The notes: generated by a model from the sequence alone, not told the origin. DNA of 64,000 nt from WJKQ01 sp043810515 (GCA_043810515.1 JBDRNZ010000012.1:1-64000), one strand, 5' to 3'. Shown: positions 51,605-59,651, counted from the stretch's first letter. Numbers and translations: made by a program.

Positions 51605-53569
51605 TTATTTATCCTCCTTCTTCTTTTTCTTCTTATCCACGACTTCGGCTTCGACGACGTCGTCTTCTTTTTTGTCTTCGGGTTCCTCGGGTTTTTCGCC
51701 TTTTTTGTAGACTTTGACGTCATCGTCGTCCTCGGATTTGCCGGCTTCTCCGTTTACTCCCGCCGCTTTGTAGAGTTCGGTGCCGACTTTCTGGATTTCT
51801 GAGCTTAAAGCTTCGTAGCCCTTTGAGATTTCATCGACGTCTGCATCCTTTTTCTCGAGAATTTTTTTGAGTTCGTCGATCTTTTCCTGGATAGGTTTTT
51901 TCAGGTCCGCTGAGACTTTGTCGCCTGCGTCTTTCAATGTTTTTTCAGACTGGATAACGAGAGAGTCTGCTTTGTTTCTAAGCTCGATCATTTCTTTCTT
52001 TTTCTTGTCGTCTTCGGCGAATTTCTCAGCGTCTTTTTTCATCTTTTCGATTTCGTCATCGGAAATGTTTGAACTGCCGCTGATTGTGATGTGCTGCTCT
52101 TTGTTTGTGGCTTTGTCCGTGGCTTTTACATTCAAAATTCCGTTTGAATCAATATCAAAAGTCACCTCGATCTGCGGAACTCCGCGCGGGGCGGGTGGGA
52201 TTCCGTCGAGATTGAATTTTCCAAGAGATTTATTGTCGGTTGCCATCGGGCGTTCGCCCTGCAAAACGTGTACTTCGACTGCAGGCTGGTTGTCGGCTGC
52301 TGTTGAAAAAATCTGGGATTTTGAAGTCGGGATCGCGGTGTTTCTTTCGATAAGTACCGTGTTCACGCCGCCCAGCGTTTCAATTCCCAAAGAAAGAGGA
52401 GTGACATCGACAAGCAAGATATCTTTCACATCGCTCTCACCGGACAAAATTCCGCCCTGTATAGCCGCGCCGAGTGCAACGACTTCGTCAGGATTCAGGC
52501 CTTTGTGCGGCTCTTTTCCAAATATTTCCTTAACTTTTTCGACTACCGCCGGCATTCTCGTCATTCCGCCGACAAGTATAATTTCATCGAGATCGCTTTC
52601 AAAAACCTGTGAGTCTTTCATCGCGTTTCTGCATGGCTCGACTGTTTTTTCGATCAGATCCATTACGAGATCCTCAAGTTTTGCTCTTGAAAGTTTTGTT
52701 TCGAAATTTTTCGGTCCGTCTTTTCCAACGGTGAGGTAGGGGAGTGATATTGTGGTTTCGTGCAGGGATGAGAGCTCGATTTTGGCTTTTTCGGCCGCTT
52801 CCTTGATTCTCTGCAGAGCGAGTTTGTCTTCCGAGACGTTTATTCCCTGTTCGCGTAAAAATTCGTCAATAATCCACTGCATGATTCTTCTGTCAAAATC
52901 GTCGCCGCCGAGCTGTGTGTTGCCGTTTGTGGCTTTTACCTGGAAGACTCCTTCGCCGAGTTCGAGAATTGAGATGTCAAAAGTCCCTCCGCCCAGATCG
53001 AAGACTGCGACTTTTTTTTCGCTGCCCTGCTTGTCCACGCCGTATGCCAATGCGGCTGCGGTCGGTTCGTTGATGATTCTTTTTACTTCAAGTCCGGCAA
53101 TTTTTCCGGCATCTTTTGTGGCTTGTCTTTGCGAATCGTTGAAGTAGGCAGGGACGGTGATGACTGCTTCTTTTACTTCGTATCCGAGATAGCTTTCGGC
53201 GTCAGCTTTGAGTTTCTGGAGAATCATTGCGGATATTTCTGCGGGGCGTTTTTGTTTGCCGTCCAGGACTATTTCCACTTCGCCTTCTTTGCCTTTCACG
53301 CATTTAAATCCGACTTTGTCGATATCTTCTTTTGATTCTGAATATTGTCGTCCGATGAATCTTTTTGCCGAATATATGGTGTTGTCGGGGTTTGTGGTCG
53401 CCTGATTTTTCGCGGACACACCGACGCGTCTTTCCCCGTCTTTTACCGCTACGACTGACGGAGTTGTTCTCGCACCCTCGGCATTTGGAATCACGGTTGA
53501 CTCACCGCCTTCCATAACCGCCACGCAGCAATTTGTTGTTCCCAAATCTATACCTATTATTTTTGACAT
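51605..53569 (-). CDS. dnaK: Chaperone DnaK (Hsp70)
   Basis: ATP-dependent folding chaperone. The 654-aa protein has IIGIDLGTTNCCVAVMEGG, the phosphate loops DLGGGTFD and VGGMTRMP, the linker DVTPLSLGIETLGG and a substrate domain. The tail is acidic then Lys-rich (VEAEVVDKKKKKKEDK), instead of the usual EEV ending. Under a perfect CIRCE operator. dnaJ is not adjacent. Confidence 0.97.
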   Translation of the reverse strand: MSKIIGIDLGTTNCCVAVMEGGESTVIPNAEGARTTPSVVAVKDGERRVGVSAKNQATTNPDNTIYSAKRFIGRQYSESKEDIDKVGFKCVKGKEGEVEIVLDGKQKRPAEISAMILQKLKADAESYLGYEVKEAVITVPAYFNDSQRQATKDAGKIAGLEVKRIINEPTAAALAYGVDKQGSEKKVAVFDLGGGTFDISILELGEGVFQVKATNGNTQLGGDDFDRRIMQWIIDEFLREQGINVSEDKLALQRIKEAAEKAKIELSSLHETTISLPYLTVGKDGPKNFETKLSRAKLEDLVMDLIEKTVEPCRNAMKDSQVFESDLDEIILVGGMTRMPAVVEKVKEIFGKEPHKGLNPDEVVALGAAIQGGILSGESDVKDILLVDVTPLSLGIETLGGVNTVLIERNTAIPTSKSQIFSTAADNQPAVEVHVLQGERPMATDNKSLGKFNLDGIPPAPRGVPQIEVTFDIDSNGILNVKATDKATNKEQHITISGSSNISDDEIEKMKKDAEKFAEDDKKKKEMIELRNKADSLVIQSEKTLKDAGDKVSADLKKPIQEKIDELKKILEKKDADVDEISKGYEALSSEIQKVGTELYKAAGVNGEAGKSEDDDDVKVYKKGEKPEEPEDKKEDDVVEAEVVDKKKKKKEDK

Positions 53570-53601
53570 AATTGTTTGAATTTAAGATTAGATAAAATAA
53601 G

Positions 53602-53628
53602 TTAGCACTCCCTATTATAGAGTGCTAA
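53602..53628 (-). promoter_or_regulatory. CIRCE operator of dnaK
   Basis: A perfect TTAGCACTC-N9-GAGTGCTAA inverted repeat (arms 53602-53610 and 53620-53628), the binding site of the HrcA repressor. The -10 TATAAT of the dnaK promoter lies inside the 9-bp spacer, so bound HrcA must block RNA polymerase. hrcA itself is 2 kb away. Confidence 0.95.
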
Positions 53629-53641
53629 ACGAAATGGTCAA
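53614..53641 (-). promoter_or_regulatory. dnaK promoter
   Basis: TTGACC (53636-53641), 16 bp, then TATAAT (53614-53619) in the CIRCE spacer. The predicted leader is about 38 nt. No sigma-32-type element is needed to explain heat control. Confidence 0.8.
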
Positions 53642-53682
53642 GGGGAAATAGTGGTTATGAGGACTTGTTATTATAGGTTATT

Positions 53683-54096
53683 CTAACAAAGATTTTTGTA
53701 TTCCGAGAAGTTGCTTTTTATATGTTCGAGTATCCATTGATTTTCTGATTGGCCCTTTCTACAGTGATCTTTGGTATAAACTAATAAAATCGTGACTTGG
53801 TTTCTTGTGTTGCATAAATGGAATATTGCTCGATTACCTGAGGTTTTTGGCGAAAAGTTTGTTCCCGCCACCCTAAAATCAAGTTTGAATATGCCAGCAT
53901 CTTCTTCTTGTGAAAATTTGAGATTATCAATCAAGTTTGTTTTTGAAAAAGCAAAGCACCTTTCTAAAGTTACTTGAATTGTTCTCTTTGTTTCAGACCA
54001 TTTTTTTGTTTTGTACTTTTTTGCGAAGTCTTTGCAGAAATGTTTTTCGGCGTATTCAGAAAATTCGACAAAAAATTTAGTATCTTTAATAAACAT
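53683..54096 (-). CDS. RelE/ParE-like toxin of a Panacea-type toxin-antitoxin pair
   Basis: A 137-aa basic protein. The C-terminal half GNRAIFHLC followed by QVTILLVYTKDHC and an NQWILEHI helix resembles the RelE-fold beta sheet and C-terminal end, and the N-terminal half (KKYKTKKWSETKRTIQ) the helical hairpin. RelE-family toxins cut mRNA at the ribosome or block gyrase (ParE). Catalytic residues cannot be set by eye. Its start lies 11 bp inside the antitoxin gene, typical translational coupling. Activity is inferred. Confidence 0.6.
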   Translation of the reverse strand: MFIKDTKFFVEFSEYAEKHFCKDFAKKYKTKKWSETKRTIQVTLERCFAFSKTNLIDNLKFSQEEDAGIFKLDFRVAGTNFSPKTSGNRAIFHLCNTRNQVTILLVYTKDHCRKGQSENQWILEHIKSNFSEYKNLC

Positions 54097-54781
54097 TTTG
54101 TGGATCTTCCATGTTAATTAATTCGTAAGGTATAATTTCACCTTCTTTGCAGGTCGCCCAAGGTAATTGCTCATGCGTGAAGTCTACAATCTCCTTTGTT
54201 CGAGCTGTTTTCCATTTTGCGCAAACTGTTTTTACAGTTTCTTCTTCATCTTTGTTAAGGGCAGAGTCGTTTGGGTCCTCGATTAATGACACCAATATTG
54301 AACGTCCTTTAGTTTCTATACATACAGACTCATCGCTATCTATTAAGTCGAAGAATTCAATGGCAACAGGTCCTTGCGCTAGACGACGATATTCGAAGCC
54401 AGAAATGGGTGATAAGTATTTGTAATAGTTTGCAAAGTCACAAAGGTAAACAAGTTTTGCTAGTTTTGTTTTTGTTATTTTCCCATCTTCATCTGCCCCA
54501 TATTTTATGCATTTTAAAACAAGATCGTGGAATTTTCTGAAAGATTTTTGACGGGCGTTGCTCTCGTCAATTTTTTCGTCCATTTTCAAATCCTCATCAA
54601 TCATTATGTTTACTGGTATGTCAAAAATTTTGGCGAGTTGTTTTAGTTCTGGTAGAGTTATGTCTCTAGTGCCATTTTCTATCGCAGCCAAGGTAGGTCG
54701 TGACATGTCCATTTTTTTTGCAAGGTCGTCTTGAGAAAAGCCATTCATCTTCCTGATTTTTATGATGAAATTCTTTATCAT
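54086..54781 (-). CDS. HTH-Panacea (DUF4065/SocA-like) antitoxin
   Basis: A 231-aa protein. Residues 1-60 form an XRE helix-turn-helix (KMNGFSQDDLAKKMDMSRPTLAAIENG). Residues ~85-200 match the Panacea/SocA-like domain (ITKTKLAKLVYLCDFANYY, GFEYRRLAQGPVA), a domain known from antitoxins that neutralise diverse toxins. Start 54781 is chosen: a longer in-frame ATG at 54835 would put the operator and promoter inside the gene. It precedes and overlaps the RelE-like toxin gene. Probably represses its own promoter through the 34-bp palindrome. Confidence 0.8.
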   Translation of the reverse strand: MIKNFIIKIRKMNGFSQDDLAKKMDMSRPTLAAIENGTRDITLPELKQLAKIFDIPVNIMIDEDLKMDEKIDESNARQKSFRKFHDLVLKCIKYGADEDGKITKTKLAKLVYLCDFANYYKYLSPISGFEYRRLAQGPVAIEFFDLIDSDESVCIETKGRSILVSLIEDPNDSALNKDEEETVKTVCAKWKTARTKEIVDFTHEQLPWATCKEGEIIPYELINMEDPQNVY

Positions 54782-54785
54782 TGTG

Positions 54786-54819
54786 ATGGGGTTAGAATGT
54801 GTGCACATTCTAACCCCAT
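54786..54819 (-). promoter_or_regulatory. Palindromic operator of the antitoxin gene
   Basis: A perfect 16-bp inverted repeat (ATGGGGTTAGAATGTG at 54786-54801 and its complement at 54804-54819) with a 2-bp centre. It covers the -10 box and the predicted start site, as expected for HTH-antitoxin autoregulation. It begins 4 bp before the ATG at 54781. Confidence 0.85.
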
Positions 54820-54835
54820 GAAAAGCGAATGTCAA
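54807..54835 (-). promoter_or_regulatory. Promoter of the toxin-antitoxin pair
   Basis: A perfect -35 TTGACA (54830-54835), 17 bp, then TAGAAT (54807-54812) inside the palindrome. The predicted start, within the operator, gives a leader of about 19 nt. Confidence 0.8.
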
Positions 54836-54967
54836 TATTTGTTACACGGCAAGGGTGCGAATACTTTACATTTTTTGCTAATTTGAGTTCTTTTGTAAGA
54901 AATACTTGACTTTTTAGCCTGGTTTTGGTGTTAGTAAGATACTTAAATATTCTAACCACCGTTTATA

Positions 54968-55027
54968 TGGCTAAGAAAGTTACAGGAAGAAAGGCCGCTT
55001 CAGCTGCTTCGAAACGTTTCCGCTAAC
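54968..55027 (+). CDS. 19-codon basic small ORF, possibly a truncated remnant
   Basis: ATG 54968 opens a 19-residue frame, MAKKVTGRKAAS followed by AASKRFR and TAA. The beginning resembles, from memory, the N-terminus of a small Lys/Ala/Ser-rich hypothetical protein family found in many bacteria, which continues for 30 or more further residues. Nothing similar follows in the other frames, so it may be truncated. It is the only plus-strand candidate between dnaK and gap1. A TTGACT at 54906 lacks a well-spaced -10. Confidence 0.3.
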
Positions 55028-55048
55028 TACTTTCTTTGCACACTACTT

Positions 55049-55528
55049 CTACCCCTTCTCCCCATTTCCCACTTTCACTTTTGCGGTTTTTAGGACGCGG
55101 GTGCCGAGCATGTAGCCTTTTTCAAGTTCTTCGATTACCAGGTCTTTGGGGCCGGGGCCTTGGGAGAGGGCTTCGTGGAGGTTGGGGTTGAAAGGTTGGC
55201 CGGAGGCTTCGATTTCTTTGAGGCCGAAGTCGTGGAAGACTTTTTTGAGTTGGTTGATGGACATTTCGATGCCTTTGTACCATTCGGAGGCGTCGGGAGG
55301 CATGTGGCGTTTGGCGCGTTCAAGGTTTTCGAGGGCGGGGAGGAGAGAGCTTATCAGATCCATGTTTGCCATTTCGGTGATCTGGCTGCGTTCTTCGGCG
55401 TGGCGACGCTTAAGGTTTTCCAAATCGGCCATTGTGCGTTTGGCGAGTTCGGTGATTTTTTCAAGCTCCTGCTTTGTTTTTTCTAATTCATCGGGATTTG
55501 TGTCCTTATTGTGTTTTTTGTGGGTCAT
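55049..55528 (-). CDS. grpE: Nucleotide exchange factor GrpE
   Basis: GrpE releases ADP from DnaK. The 159-aa protein has an N-terminal coiled coil (ELEKITELAKRTMADLENLKRR, in parts), then MDLISSLLPALENLERA, and a C-terminal beta domain with NPNLHEALSQGPG and GYMLGTRVLKTAKVKVG. Overlaps hrcA by 4 bp and is under the hrcA CIRCE promoter. dnaK, its partner, is beyond the toxin-antitoxin insertion. Confidence 0.95.
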   Translation of the reverse strand: MTHKKHNKDTNPDELEKTKQELEKITELAKRTMADLENLKRRHAEERSQITEMANMDLISSLLPALENLERAKRHMPPDASEWYKGIEMSINQLKKVFHDFGLKEIEASGQPFNPNLHEALSQGPGPKDLVIEELEKGYMLGTRVLKTAKVKVGNGEKG

Positions 55529-56241
55529 TCTTCTAAAAGTTTTTTAATTTCTTCAAGCATTACAATGTTAAAAGCATACCTCATTCGCTTCGGGCCCAAA
55601 AGTCCAATGTATCCCTTGAAGCCGTCTTTTTCATATTTCGTGACAATGATGCTGCAGCTCTGGATCTGGGGCAGGATGTTTTCCTCGCCTATAAATGCGC
55701 GCACCTTATTTGTAATATCCAACGACGCGAGGGTCTGGAGGAAGTTGTCGCTTTTTTCCAGGACCTCGATAACTTCACAGGCGCTTACGGAATCGTTTAT
55801 AAATTCGGGCTGTTTCAAAACATTCGACGTTCCCAAAAAGAAGGTTCTCGGATTGTCAGGAGTTGTCGCGAAACTTACAAGGTTTGTGGATCTTGCCATC
55901 ATGGAAACCGCGTCATAAAGGACCTCTCTCACTTTCTGAACGGTGTGCTTTTCGCGGATAAGTGTGAGGGTTTTTATAGCCTCTTTTCGGGCGGAATCGT
56001 AGTCCTGGATTTCATCAACAAAACGTCTGTATCCTTTATCTGTGGGAATGCGTCCGGCTGACGTGTGCGGCTGGAAAAGATAGCCCTCCTGCTCGAGTGC
56101 CATCATGTCGTTTCTGATCGTGGCCGGAGATACGTGAAACTGGTAGCTGATCAGAATTGTGTTTGAACCCACCGGCTCAGCCGTTTCGATAAAATGCTTG
56201 ATTATCGCCTGCAGGACTTTTTGTTTACGGTCTTCGGACAT
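55525..56241 (-). CDS. hrcA: Heat-inducible transcription repressor HrcA
   Basis: HrcA binds CIRCE and represses chaperone genes. The 238-aa protein is shorter than Bacillus HrcA (~340 aa). It has the winged-helix N-terminus (RKQKVLQAIIKHFIETAEPVGS, in parts, SPATIRNDM, SAGRIPTDKGYR) and a compact sensing part ending with GYIGLLGPKRMRYAFNIVMLEEI. Both CIRCE elements in this window are its expected targets, making it self-regulated. Confidence 0.94.
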   Translation of the reverse strand: MSEDRKQKVLQAIIKHFIETAEPVGSNTILISYQFHVSPATIRNDMMALEQEGYLFQPHTSAGRIPTDKGYRRFVDEIQDYDSARKEAIKTLTLIREKHTVQKVREVLYDAVSMMARSTNLVSFATTPDNPRTFFLGTSNVLKQPEFINDSVSACEVIEVLEKSDNFLQTLASLDITNKVRAFIGEENILPQIQSCSIIVTKYEKDGFKGYIGLLGPKRMRYAFNIVMLEEIKKLLEE

Positions 56242-56252
56242 GTGGTATTATA

Positions 56253-56279
56253 TTAGCACTTGGTATTATATAGTGCTAA
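56253..56279 (-). promoter_or_regulatory. CIRCE operator of hrcA-grpE
   Basis: TTAGCACTT-N9-TAGTGCTAA (arms 56253-56261 and 56271-56279). The innermost pair is T/T instead of C/G, so it is slightly degenerate compared with the dnaK CIRCE, which suggests weaker repression of hrcA itself. The -10 box lies in the spacer. Confidence 0.9.
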
Positions 56280-56293
56280 TTTGCGAATTTCAA
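56265..56293 (-). promoter_or_regulatory. hrcA promoter
   Basis: TTGAAA (56288-56293), 17 bp, then TATAAT (56265-56270) within the CIRCE spacer. The -35 overlaps the gap1 stop codon. Predicted leader ~17 nt. Confidence 0.8.
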
Positions 56294-57297
56294 GCCCTGT
56301 CTCCCATCATTTTCATAAGATCGACCAGTCTGCACGAATAGCCCCACTCGTTGTCGTACCAGGCGAGGATTTTTACGAGGTTTCCGTCTATCACTTCAGT
56401 CGAGAGGGCGTCCAGGGAGGAGGAGAGCTCCATTTTTTTGTAATCAATGGAGACGAGGGGTTTTTCGCTATAGCCGAGAATTCCTTTCAGGGAAGTTTCG
56501 GCGGCTTCTTTCATGCGGGCGTTTATTTCTTCGGCGGTTGTAGATTTTTTGACGACGCAGGTCAAGTCAACCAGAGAAACTGTCGGTGTCGGGACTCTGA
56601 CTGCGAGGCCGTTTAATTTTCCGTTGAGTTCGGGGATGACCAGTCCGATTGCTTTCGCGGCGCCGGTGCTTGTTGGGATCATTGAGAGGGCGGCGGCTCT
56701 GGCTCTGCGCAGGTCTTTGTCGTTTACGTCGAGGACGTTTTGCGAACTTGTGTATGAATGGAGAGTTGTCATGAGGCCTTTTTCAATTCCGAAATTGTCG
56801 TTCAGGACTTTTGCTACCGGCGCGAGGCCGTTTGTGGTGCAGGAGGCGTTTGAGATTATGATGTGCTTTGCGGGGTCGTATTTGTCATCGTTTACGCCCA
56901 AAACGACGGTGAAGTCTATTTCGTCTTTTGCGGGCGCGGAAATTACAACCTTTTTCGCCCCTGCTTTCAGGTGTTTTTCTGCGCCTTCTCTTTTTGTGAA
57001 GACGCCGGTGCATTCGATTACAAAATCAACACCAAGATCTTTCCAGGGAAGCTTTTCAGGATCCATTTCCGTAAAGACTTTGTACTTTTTGCCGTCAACA
57101 ACGATATCCTCGCCGTCCGGCACGACTTCTTCCGGCAGAGTTCCGTAATTTGAATCGTATTTCAGAAGATGCGCCATCGTTTCCGCGCTTCCGAGGTCGT
57201 TTATTCCGACCAGATCAAAGTAGTTTTTTTCGAGATTTATACGGAAAACCTGTCGACCGATTCTTCCGAAGCCGTTTATTGCCACTTTTGGTTTCAT
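56290..57297 (-). CDS. gap1: Glyceraldehyde-3-phosphate dehydrogenase, NAD type
   Basis: Glycolytic GAPDH. The 335-aa protein has INGFGRIGR, INDLG with Asp34 at the position that selects NAD, catalytic Cys in SNASCTTNGLAP, and the C-terminal WYDNEWGYSCRLVDLM. It is transcribed alone from a good promoter and ends against the hrcA promoter. A second GAPDH at 61887 differs at position 34. Confidence 0.96.
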   Translation of the reverse strand: MKPKVAINGFGRIGRQVFRINLEKNYFDLVGINDLGSAETMAHLLKYDSNYGTLPEEVVPDGEDIVVDGKKYKVFTEMDPEKLPWKDLGVDFVIECTGVFTKREGAEKHLKAGAKKVVISAPAKDEIDFTVVLGVNDDKYDPAKHIIISNASCTTNGLAPVAKVLNDNFGIEKGLMTTLHSYTSSQNVLDVNDKDLRRARAAALSMIPTSTGAAKAIGLVIPELNGKLNGLAVRVPTPTVSLVDLTCVVKKSTTAEEINARMKEAAETSLKGILGYSEKPLVSIDYKKMELSSSLDALSTEVIDGNLVKILAWYDNEWGYSCRLVDLMKMMGDRA

Positions 57298-57327
57298 GTT
57301 GTAATGGTTAATGAAGTTTTCGGGGCT

Positions 57328-57356
57328 AGTATATAGATTGGGGTCGGTGGTTTCAA
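57328..57356 (-). promoter_or_regulatory. gap1 promoter
   Basis: TTGAAA (57351-57356), 17 bp, then TATACT (57328-57333). Predicted leader about 24 nt. Divergent to tsaC; the two start codons are 103 bp apart. Confidence 0.75.
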
Positions 57357-57366
57357 GGATATGGAT

Positions 57367-57395
57367 TGACCGTTTTTGCGAAAAAAGCTAGGTTT
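57367..57395 (+). promoter_or_regulatory. Weak putative tsaC promoter, leaderless spacing
   Basis: TTGACC (57367-57372), 17 bp, then TAGGTT (57390-57395, only 3/6). Six bases separate it from the ATG, the same spacing as in the prepilin and fba cases. The poor -10 makes this tentative. Confidence 0.3.
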
Positions 57396-57400
57396 TTGTT

Positions 57401-57967
57401 ATGAATAAGATAAATATCAATGATCCGGAGGTGGTGGCCGCGGCTGTCAGGGTTTTGAGGAATGGGGGAGTGGTAATGCATCCGACCGAGACGTGCTATG
57501 GATTTGCAGTCGATGTTTTTAATGAAAAAGCTTTGGAGAAACTTTATAGGCTGAAGGGCAGGGATTTTGACAAGCCTGTGAGTATTCTGGTGAATAGTTT
57601 TGAAATGGCGGAGAAGTATGGGGTTTTTTCGGAAAAAGCCCTGGAGATTGCGAGGAAGTACTGGCCGGGACCGCTTTCTATCGTGGTGCCGAGTGAGGAG
57701 AAGAGTGTTTCGATACGATTTTCGGATAATGGGTTTTGTAATGATATGGTTAGGGAATTTGGAGGTCCTGTCACGACGACCAGTGCAAATGTTTCCGGAA
57801 ATGAACCTCTTTATGAACCGGATCTGAGTCAGTTTGGTGAAAATACGGACGTGATTGATCTGGTTGTCGATGGTGGAAAACTGGAGCGGAAAGCGCCGTC
57901 TACTGTCGTAAAAATCTTCGGCGAAAACGTGGAAATTTTGAGACAGGGCGGAATCAGGATTTTATGA
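57401..57967 (+). CDS. tsaC: Threonylcarbamoyl-AMP synthase (Sua5/YrdC domain)
   Basis: TsaC makes threonylcarbamoyl-AMP for the t6A37 tRNA modification. The 188-aa protein has the YrdC fold: VVMHPTETCYGFAVD, KGRDFDKPVSIL, YWPGPLSIVVP and TTSANVSGNEP. It lacks the C-terminal Sua5 domain. tsaB, tsaD and tsaE are not in the window. Confidence 0.94.
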   Translation: MNKININDPEVVAAAVRVLRNGGVVMHPTETCYGFAVDVFNEKALEKLYRLKGRDFDKPVSILVNSFEMAEKYGVFSEKALEIARKYWPGPLSIVVPSEEKSVSIRFSDNGFCNDMVREFGGPVTTTSANVSGNEPLYEPDLSQFGENTDVIDLVVDGGKLERKAPSTVVKIFGENVEILRQGGIRIL

Positions 57968-58141
57968 TCAAAAATGTTATACGATAAATTTATAATCTCT
58001 CAACTTCCTTATGTTGACCGGAATTGCTTTTTTCTCTAAGTTAGATTCAAGTTTGAGTGTAAAAAAGTTGTACACATATTGCGCACAAGTTTTGAACATT
58101 AAAAACACTGAAGTCTTAAGTTTTCTTTATTTAGAGCCAAA

Positions 58142-59074
58142 ATGGAGCATGTACCGGTACTAAAGGATGTTGTTCAAAAGTATCTGGATGTGAGGAGAGG
58201 GGAGGTGGTTTTGGACGCAACTCTCGGCCTTGGGGGACATTCTCTGGAAATTCTCAAAAGTCTGGGAAAAAAGGGAAAACTCATCGCTTTCGAACAGGAT
58301 GAAAGGAATCTGCAGGAGGCGAAGAAAAGGCTGAAGGCATTCGAAAAGCAAATCATTTATATTCACGATAACTTTCGTTACTTAAAAAATAGAATTACTG
58401 GTGAAGGTATAAAAAGCGTTGATAAGATCTTTTTTGATCTTGGCTTGTCGTCGCCGCATGTTGACGATCCGGAGCGTGGATTTTCCTTTATGAAGGAAGG
58501 GCCGCTCGACATGAGATTTGACAGGCGGAGCGATCTTACCGCGAGTGATGTCGTTAATACTTACAGCGAGGAGGAGCTTGCACGGATTTTTTATGATTAT
58601 GGAGAGGAAAGATTCGCAAAAAAAATCGTGCGCGGCATATGCGGGAGGCGGAAAGAAAAAGCATTCGAAACAACAACCGATCTGGCCGGATTTATTGAGA
58701 GCATTATCCCCAAAAGGGGGCATAAGCTTCATCCCGCGACAAAGATTTTCCAGGCGCTGCGCATAGAGGTAAATGACGAGATCAATGCGCTGAAAAAGGC
58801 TTTGGAGCAGGCCGCTTCCGTCCTTAAGACTGGAGGCAGGATCGTTGTGATTTCGTATCATTCCCTTGAAGACAGAGTGGTGAAACAGTTTTTTAAAAAA
58901 CTTATCAGCCCGCCGGCTACGCAGAGTGAAGCCATTTACAGAAATTTCGGAGAGCCGTTCTTTGAAGCTATTACCAAGAAACCAGTAGTTCCAACTGAAG
59001 AAGAGATAATGAAAAATCCGAGAAGCAGGAGCGCGAAGCTCAGAGCTTACACGAAACTCAAAGACGTTGATTAA
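58142..59074 (+). CDS. rsmH: 16S rRNA (cytosine1402-N4)-methyltransferase
   Basis: RsmH (MraW) methylates C1402 in the P site. The 310-aa protein has HVPVLKDVV, the SAM loop DATLGLGGHS, FFDLGLSSPHVDDPERGFSF (two parts), GPLDMRFD and ISYHSLEDRVVKQFF. It is usually second in the dcw cluster; no mraZ precedes it. The 174-bp gap upstream has a TTGACC at 58015 with no good -10 and no MraZ-box repeats that I can recognise. Confidence 0.95.
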   Translation: MEHVPVLKDVVQKYLDVRRGEVVLDATLGLGGHSLEILKSLGKKGKLIAFEQDERNLQEAKKRLKAFEKQIIYIHDNFRYLKNRITGEGIKSVDKIFFDLGLSSPHVDDPERGFSFMKEGPLDMRFDRRSDLTASDVVNTYSEEELARIFYDYGEERFAKKIVRGICGRRKEKAFETTTDLAGFIESIIPKRGHKLHPATKIFQALRIEVNDEINALKKALEQAASVLKTGGRIVVISYHSLEDRVVKQFFKKLISPPATQSEAIYRNFGEPFFEAITKKPVVPTEEEIMKNPRSRSAKLRAYTKLKDVD

Positions 59075-59120
59075 ATTTTTTACTCATTCTCATTCTCATT
59101 CCTAAAACTCATTCCTAAAC

Positions 59121-59474
59121 ATGCCACAGCTTGTACTGTCACGCGGCAGTAGTTATAAAAGGGGACTTATAAAAAGGTTTTTACCGAATTTTCAGGTCGG
59201 GCCGTATTTTCTTATCGGCTCGCTTGTGGGTTTTGTCGCCTTGGTAACCGTGATAACACTTATGTTTTCCGCGCGGCAGGTGACGAAAGGGTATGTGCTT
59301 GATTCTCTTGATACTGTGCATCAGGATCTTGTTCGCGAGAGCGAGAAACAGGACATGCAGATTTCACAGGTACGTTCTCTGAACTTTATTGAAGAATCTT
59401 CGAAGGTTGCTTCGATGAGGCGGCCAAACGAGGTGGTTTTTGTTAACGGCGAGACGGCTATCGCGAAAAACTAA
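59121..59474 (+). CDS. FtsL-like small bitopic cell-division protein
   Basis: A 117-aa protein with a short basic cytoplasmic N-terminus, one transmembrane helix (about 28-50, YFLIGSLVGFVALVTVITLM) and an extracytoplasmic part with heptad-like DTVHQDLVRESEKQDMQISQ. Sequence similarity for FtsL is always low, so the call rests on topology and its place right after rsmH, as in dcw clusters. pbp2/ftsI and mur genes do not follow; the cluster breaks at a minisatellite. Confidence 0.55.
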   Translation: MPQLVLSRGSSYKRGLIKRFLPNFQVGPYFLIGSLVGFVALVTVITLMFSARQVTKGYVLDSLDTVHQDLVRESEKQDMQISQVRSLNFIEESSKVASMRRPNEVVFVNGETAIAKN

Positions 59475-59485
59475 CGGGGTGCGGA

Positions 59486-59597
59486 GGCTGGATGGTTGGC
59501 GGTTGGCGGCCGGATGGCCGGGCGGTTGGCGGTCGGATGGCCGGGCGGTTGGCGGCTGGATGGCCGGCGGTTGGCGGCTGGATGGTTGGCGGTTGGC
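59486..59597. repeat. G-rich minisatellite, five 22-23-bp units
   Basis: Five direct tandem copies of a unit close to GGCYGGATGGYYGGCGGTTG-GC: 59486-59507, 59508-59530, 59531-59553, 59554-59575 and 59576-59597. Units 1 and 5 are identical; units 2 and 3 carry one extra G. The first bases of a sixth copy follow. GG pairs recur every 2-5 bases on the plus strand (GGTTGGCGGTTGGCGG), which could fold as two-layer G-quadruplexes. It lies 11 bp after the FtsL-like stop and stands out in base composition. Confidence 0.85.
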
Positions 59598-59651
59598 GGC
59601 CGGGTTTTTTGGTGAATGGATTTTGCGGGGCCAGACGTGAGCGGGGTCGAA

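Noticed and set aside
57968..58141. MraZ operator or tRNA gene upstream of rsmH
   Set aside because: No repeated MraZ-type boxes and no cloverleaf or T-loop consensus found; only weak promoter-like hexamers.
59486..59597. CRISPR array
   Set aside because: Units are contiguous with no spacers, and no cas genes are nearby.
59440..59640. 66-codon frame with repeated WRLDGWRLA-type sequence
   Set aside because: A by-product of the 22-23-bp minisatellite; the 22/23-bp unit length shifts frame between copies, so it is not a coding repeat.
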